Source: Brachionus manjavacas (taxonomy: Eukaryota > Rotifera > Eurotatoria > Ploima > Brachionidae). Taken from it: a DNA stretch of 64,000 nucleotides. The notes under the pieces are model-generated. The model was not told the DNA's origin and ran no database searches. It saw only the letters and a program-made list of their open reading frames with translations. Of the stretch, positions 58,506 through 64,000 are shown piece after piece. Numbering within the stretch: the first letter of the stretch is position 1; the number at the start of each line of letters is the position of its first letter. A program made the translations under genes and the position numbers. The stretch is taken from the NCBI GenBank assembly GCA_019054805.1, contig JAHQIY010000023.1, positions 372,001 through 436,000 on the forward strand, given 5' to 3'.

Positions 58506-59105
58506 AAAAAAAAGGAATGCGAGCAAAATGAAATTATTGATTGCTATTCAATCGCGCACGCACTCGTCCTTGAGTAAGCTTAGTACAATTTATTATAAAA
58601 TAAATTAACAAAAGATTTTTGCGATTAAATATGTTTATTCAAAAAAATCTTAATTTTTTATTTTTCTCTTCCCCCAAAAAAATAAAAGCTCCCCGAAGCT
58701 CAGATTTAACTGACTTCCACGTTGTGTCAAAAATAATAAGTTTTACTTGCAACATTTAAAAACTTGAAAGATGCAAATAAATATTAGAACCTAAGAAATG
58801 TCTTACTAAAATAATAAATTTCTGACTAAGCATCTATTATTTAAGATAAGCTTAATATAATTTAAATTAGATAGTCTTAACTACATTACAGATTGCTTAC
58901 TTGTAAAATACAACCATTCTTAAATCTGCTTTTCTTAAGATCAAATAAACTTAAAATTTTTAAAAATAATAAATCTAAATTTATTTTTTTTTATTTGTTG
59001 GCCATTTTGTTGTCTTTATAAACAACACTTTTTTTGAAATTCATATTCAATATTGATTTATTAACTCAAAATTTAGATTTAAAAAAAATCTAAATCATCG
59101 AAAAA
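58506..59105. other. A/T-rich spacer
   Basis: Nothing supportable between the Ulp1-like remnant and the small gene at 59106. Confidence 0.5.
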
Positions 59106-59474
59106 ATGAACGGAAACTTCTGGAAGTCGAAGTCTAACGAAACCTTGGCTAGTTTGGCCAAGAAAATTACTGGAAATTCATTTGCAAGGAAATCGAAAAG
59201 TGAATTTAATATTTTGAGACCAAAAATTCAGGAACATTTCAAAGAAGTTTTAAAGGGATTTTTCGCAAACTGCTCAAAAAATCGTTTTAATTACTCGATC
59301 AATTGTTTAAAGGTTGTTTTATTTAAATAATGAATATAAATTTGTAAAAAATTTTAGAAATATGTTAATAAAAATCCTATAGAAGCTTTTGCGAGCATCA
59401 GAGAGAAGATAATGAATTCTTTTAAAGGAATTTCAGAAATAAATCAACAATCTCGTAAAGATTTTCTTTGTTAA
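59106..59474 (+). CDS. Small hypothetical protein, two exons
   Basis: ATG at 59106 (MNGNFWKSKSNETLASLAKK, then FNILRPKIQEHFKEVLKGFF) followed by a donor at ~59313 and an acceptor at ~59357 leads in phase to KYVNKNPIEAFASIREKIMN and a stop near 59474. About 108 residues, basic, helix-rich, no known domain. A further acceptor at ~59528 may continue into the homeodomain-like remnant, in which case this is the 5' part of that gene. Confidence 0.4.
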
Positions 59475-59529
59475 AATTTTATTAAAATGCTAAAAAATTA
59501 TTAACAAATAACAACCAACAACAACAAGA

Positions 59530-59860
59530 CGAAAAAAAAAAGGGACAGTTATTAAATCCAATTCCGAATCAGAAACACCTCTTTCACCAACTTTATTTTT
59601 TCAGAAAAAAAAGAGAGGTAGAAATAGTATTTTTGATAGGAATGATTTTATTTATCTGAATACTTATTATGCGCGGAACAACGAACCAAATCATTCAGAA
59701 ATAAGAAACATAATTCTATATTTGTAATATCGATACCAAAAACAACAAATTCGTGTAAGTTTATTTTTTTATAAATTAAATAAACTTTAAAACAAAATAT
59801 CATTAATTAAATCAAAATTTTTTGTCCAGAATTAGTTTTCAAATAAAAGATTTAAATAAA
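59530..59860 (+). pseudogene. Possible degenerate homeodomain
   Basis: Translated, the stretch gives a Ser/Glu-rich lead, then KKKRGRNSIFDRNDFIYLNT, YYARNNEPNHSEIRNII, and after a stop/frame change and an intron-like gap (GTAAGT at ~59755, CAG at ~59830) an FSNKRFK motif preceded by a TAG in the position of the invariant Trp. The spacing fits helix 1, helix 2 and the recognition helix (WFxNKR) of a homeodomain. There are at least two stops, so it is not functional in this form. Confidence 0.4.
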
Positions 59861-59868
59861 AATCTTTA

Positions 59869-61555
59869 ATGAACATTCAACATCTTGAAATGAATATAGA
59901 CATGAAAGAAGAAGCTGACCAAAATATTAGAAATAGCAAAGAATTTTTCGAAACGATTAAAAATAGAGGTGATGGTAAATTAAGCACAGAATTAGATGAA
60001 GAAGAAGTTTTCAGCTCGGAGAATGAAGATGGTGAATTTTCAGATTCAGTGATGGAGGTTGTGAAATTTCATGCTCAGAGTTAGATGAAGAAGGAGTTAT
60101 CATTTCAGAGAAATAAGATGGTGAAATTTTAGATTCTGCAAAGGAGGATGGTGAAATTTTTAGCCCAAAGCCAGATGAAGAAGTTTCCAGCTTGATGAAA
60201 GACAACGGCGATATTTCATTCACTCTGAAAAATGATATGCAATTAGGAGAACAAATATCAATATATTGGTATACATCTTTTATAAACTCTCAATATGTGT
60301 TTGAAGTTGAAAACATCTTGAATGCAATGAATAAGCAGTTTTCTTTAGAAAAAGAGGGACTCGAAATCAAAATAAATGATTTTCAAGAGGAAATTAAAAA
60401 AGACAACCATAAAATAATGCAGACATCATACAATTCAGAAAAACTGAAACTTAGAAAACAGATTTCTGATCTCAAATTTGCGAATAAAACTCATAAACAA
60501 AATTTGTCGACAATTAAATCTACAAGTAAAACTATTTAAATTCATTCTTTAATTCAAATTTTATAAATATTCAAATACAAAATTATTTATGAAAGAAAAC
60601 AATGAGAAATAAAAAGCAAAAGATCAGCGTCTAAAAGAATTGGAACAAAAAGTTAAAGAAAATGAAGGTTTGACGTCGAATCTCGAATCGGACCAGAAAG
60701 CGATTTTTGAAAAATTACGAACGTCAAAAGATCAAGGTTTAATCACTTTTCGATGAAATATTGAATATTTATTATTTATTATCATTTTTATTTTTAAGTG
60801 ATTAAACATAAAGATGATTTGCTTAAGGACAAAGAACAATAGCTAAAGGAATTAGCATTAGATGACAAAGAAAAGCAAATTACTGATCTCAAATTTGTGA
60901 ATAAAAAGGGAAGATCATTCCTTTGGCAAGACACTAATAGCCAGAATTCTCATAGAAAAACTGATTTTGAAAAGGGCTATGGGAGCAAATTATCAGTTTC
61001 TGTCAATGGTTTTTAAATTTACAAATTGAATATTTATATATATATTTTTTTTTCAGATTTTAATAAAAATCAAAATTTAGTACATAATGACTTTACAATA
61101 ATATCAAATAATCAATCAAAATGTCCTTCAAAAAATTTCGATGGTTCTGGAAACAGTGAGATTGGTCGTAATAAGCATTTTTGGTATGATATTATTTCAT
61201 TATTATTAAATTGTCATAGTTATCATTATATTTAAAGTTTTGCTAATTGTCGAAAAATTCTGTCAATGCAAAAATTATCAAATACAAGGAACTTTCTGAA
61301 AAATATCTCAAATCGGAAAATGAATATCTTAACAAACTAATTAAACCGGACGATTTAAAAAAGAGTCATTTGTTTTCTTTTTTGCTTGAGGATGACGATT
61401 TTTTAGATGAACGAAAATCAGATAATAAAAAAGAAATTCTCCTTTTTTTTTTAATAATTTCGAATATGAACGATAATAAGAAAGAGTTCATCAATGAAAA
61501 TTATGAAAACCATTACGATACTCTTATTACCAAAATTCAACAATTGGTGAATTAA
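59869..61555 (+). pseudogene. Coiled-coil acidic-repeat gene with premature stops
   Basis: A run of coding-like segments appears separated by intron-like gaps (for example 60740-60799, ~61015-61056, 61182-61238). The first part (59869-60230) has three or four imperfect DGE-containing acidic units (EDGEFSDS, DGEILDSAKEDGEIFS). The second part is Lys/Glu/Gln coiled coil (LKELEQKVKENEG; KEKQITDLKFVNKK). The last (61247-61555) reads SEKYLKSENEYLNKLI and ends with a stop. TAA or TAG interrupts at ~60115, ~60610 and ~60839, and there is a frame change near 60060. No family recognised. Confidence 0.45.
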
Positions 61556-61559
61556 AAAA

Positions 61560-64000
61560 AAATTCTGAACAAATTATTTTTCGTCTTTCAAATGTTTATC
61601 CTTGTTTTAAAATCTCTTTTTTTTTAACTTTTTATAAATCAAAGGGATTTCATAATACTCTGAATTACTTTAATAGATAAAGGCTATTATTAAAAAAATT
61701 AAGACAAATCAAAGCTTCAATTTCAAAATTGATAAAAAAATTAAAGTTAAAGACGAAAAATTTCCACGTAAAATCTTTGTTAAAATTTACCAAAATTAAA
61801 GGAAAATGAGCAAAAAATTTTAAAAGAAAGATTTGATGAGAAAACTCTACCCAATGGAGATATCAAAGAGACAAGAGTAATTTATTAATAAAATAAAAAT
61901 TATTAAAATTTAAAATTGAAATTATTTTAAAACCTCTCTGTACGCGAAAATCAAAAAAAACAAAGGTTGGTTAATTTGTGAGTAGTCGTAGTCGTTGTGG
62001 CAGAAACGTTTATCTTAGGCCACAAGGAGGACTTTTTCTTTAAAATCAAAGTGGATCACTTGATTATCATCATGGAAAGGAAAGACACCAGATAAATTTT
62101 TTAGGTGAATATAAATATTTAGAAAACTACATATAAAAACGTCCTTGTTATTTTGTTTTTAATTATTATTTTTGTAAAAGTTTTTTTTTTCACTTTAATT
62201 TTTCATCTTTTTGTAATGAAGATTTTCTAATATTCCTCTTTTTATTCTAAAATGAGTTTTTTATTTTTCCCGTTGTTTTACTTTTAAAAAATTTTTAAGA
62301 AGGCTGGGATAAATCTTGCTCTTTTAATATAATTTCATCAAGGGAGATATTTTTATATAGATCAGAATCATTTAAACTATTCTGATCTAAAAAAAATTCA
62401 ATTTTTTAACCCTCTCATTCAAATTTAATTTTAAAATCTCCTGCTTTTTCGCTCAAAATCCGAAAATCTGCTCGATTAGATTGGTCTGGCTTTTTTGACT
62501 TCTGAAAAAAAAGATCTTAAAAAAGCAAATACGGAAGAGTGAAAAAATAAGCAGCTTGTTGCGAGGGACTGTAAAAAAGGAATTGGAAGTGTACAAATCG
62601 TTTATTGACTGTTTGTGTAGAAAAGCAATATTTCTTTTTTTGAAAAACTTAAATGTATTAAAAATGCCTTTTGACAGGATGAAAAGATCATTCATATTCT
62701 ATAGAATTCGTTATGAATTAAAAAAGAAATCCTCTCTAAAAGAAATTAGAATTGTTAGTTAAAGCAAAAAGTTGAATTTTCGAAATTCAGTTAATTCTCG
62801 TTTCGACTCGATCCTTTGCTTTTTTTGCCAAAATCCAACAATGCTTGTTTTTTCCCGATCTAAACGAGCGTACTAAGAGAGAACAGGAAATGCTTACTCA
62901 TTAAGCACTTAAAGCGATAAAGTAAGATATTTTAAATATTAAAAACTTTAATTGTTGAAATTACATAATTTAGCTGATTTTTTTCATCAATATTAAAGAA
63001 ATTTTATTAGTAATACAATGAGATAAAATGAAAATCGCTTTTTTGATGAAAAAGAACAATATCAGTGATTTTGAGTTTATTTACCTTCTTTTTATTTTTT
63101 TTATATGTTTATTAAATTGAAAAAAAATTATTTTTATATTAATTATTGTTGCGAACAAAAAAATATTAAGGTTTAAATAATTTTTTTTTTGATTATTTAA
63201 ATTGCACCAAAAATTAGTATTTGCTTTCATTCTGTATTTAACATTGAAAACAATTGCCAAACAAGCTGTTGAGTTAAAAAGGTGAAATGCAATTTAAATG
63301 CGGACATTGAAAAAAAAAAAGCAAAAACTATTATTTACAAAAAAAACTTTTCATTTTAGATCAAGTCAGGTAAGGTTAAAGAAAATGATTAAAATTAATG
63401 ACCTCTTAATTAATTAATTAAATTTTCTAATCCTATAAATAAAATAAAATGAAATTATCGCATTAAATTAAAAAATTTATTTGAATAGAAAATTTTAATT
63501 TTTCAATATTATGAAATAAATTTTAAATTCCTCCACTGTTAATAAAAAAATTTCAGAGTTTTTTGTTCGACCAAGTTATTTGTGAACAAATAATGTTTTT
63601 TTTTTTTGAATAATTTTTAATTCTTTTAAAGTTAGATTTTTAAAAATTTGTTTGAAATGAAAATTTTTCAATATTTATGAAATATGGATACATGGATAGA
63701 CAATGAGATTTAAATATTAAAAAAACGTCACTGTTAGTTATTGTACTTTTTGTACTTTTTCAAATGGACGAGGGGTTTTGACGCATAAATGAAAATAATA
63801 AAGCATAGAAAATTAAACCATAGCATAACGAATAAAATGTTAAGTTAACTTTTTTTTCTTGTTCTCGCATGTTTTTTTTTACTAAAGCATAAAAAATATT
63901 TTGGAAGCATTCGAATTTTTAATTTCAAGCATAAGTAATTTAAAAAAATTGACTTGTTTTAAATTATATTTTGCCTCCAAATAGTAAAATAAAATACGAA
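61560..64000. other. A/T-rich terminal stretch, one basic-motif trace
   Basis: Around 61980-62095 one frame reads RSRCGRNVYLRPQGGLFL, a stop, then NQSGSLDYHHGKERHQ, ending at a GTGAAT donor-like site. It looks like a decayed exon of unknown type. Otherwise I see no gene up to the window end; the short frames at 62453-62762 overlap on opposite strands and are not supported. Confidence 0.4.

Noticed and set aside
57550-61560. Alternative genetic code with TAA/TAG as glutamine (ciliate-like) to rescue the broken frames
   Set aside because: In the acidic repeat the stop aligns with a Glu codon of sister units (GAA to TAA), and in the homeodomain-like remnant TAG sits at the Trp position. Frame changes are also present. 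Ordinary decay explains this better, and neighbouring genes use the standard stops.
1-64000. tRNA, rRNA and CRISPR features
   Set aside because: I scanned for tRNA-like box motifs, conserved rRNA words and regularly spaced direct repeats and saw none that hold up. A covariance-model search (tRNAscan/Infernal) would be decisive.

Overview
This window looks like nuclear DNA of a small, very AT-rich invertebrate animal. The genes are metazoan in character (Disabled-type adaptor, salt-inducible kinase, germinal-centre kinase III, LAMTOR1, WDFY, a polycystin-like GPS/PLAT protein, CPSF1). Most introns are 45-65 bp, intergenic DNA is extremely A/T rich, and LINE, Tc1/mariner, pogo/Tigger and foldback elements fill the gaps. 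A monogonont rotifer (Brachionus-like) is my best guess, but that is inference. Several genes carry a 3' splice-acceptor-like TTTAG 0-10 nt before the ATG, which would fit spliced-leader trans-splicing.

Layout. 2.3-3.7 kb: secreted or surface immunoglobulin-domain protein (+). 6.7-8.8 kb: intact-looking Tc1/mariner element with 391-bp inverted repeats and a multi-exon DD34E transposase (-). 10.7-11.9 kb: Disabled-like PTB adaptor (-). 12.8-14.4 kb: WDFY1/2-like WD40+FYVE protein (+). 14.6-20.0 kb: pogo/Tigger-like element with a CENP-B-type transposase remnant, invaded by two LINE copies (-). 22.6-25.8 kb: salt-inducible kinase (-), missing the LKB1 target threonine, with a TTAA-flanked foldback in an intron. 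29.9-30.7 and 36.8-37.8 kb: two CR1-like reverse-transcriptase fragments with ACT-repeat tails. 31.0-31.4 kb: foldback element with an 8-bp target duplication. 32.3-34.0 kb: RPL8 (+). 38.2-40.2 kb: GCK-III kinase (+). 41.0-42.4 kb: truncated LINE. 43.2-43.9 kb: LAMTOR1 (+). 44.3-51.0 kb: complete CPSF1 (+), with transposon debris in its two long introns. 51.2-51.6 kb: candidate 36-codon gene (+). 51.7-52.2 kb: RPS25 (-). 55.3-56.7 kb: partial polycystin-like exon (+). 56.7-61.6 kb: decayed region with a transposase C-terminal part, a Ulp1/C48 peptidase domain, a Cys/His finger, a possible homeodomain remnant and a coiled-coil gene with premature stops. The rest is A/T-rich DNA without recognisable genes.

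The host genes are unrelated housekeeping and signalling loci; no operon-like cooperation is visible. RPL8 and RPS25 serve the ribosome. CPSF1 serves mRNA 3'-end processing. SIK, GCK-III, LAMTOR1, Dab and WDFY serve kinase, lysosome and endosome signalling. The most unusual region is 56.7-62 kb. The most specific single-gene observation is the altered SIK activation loop.
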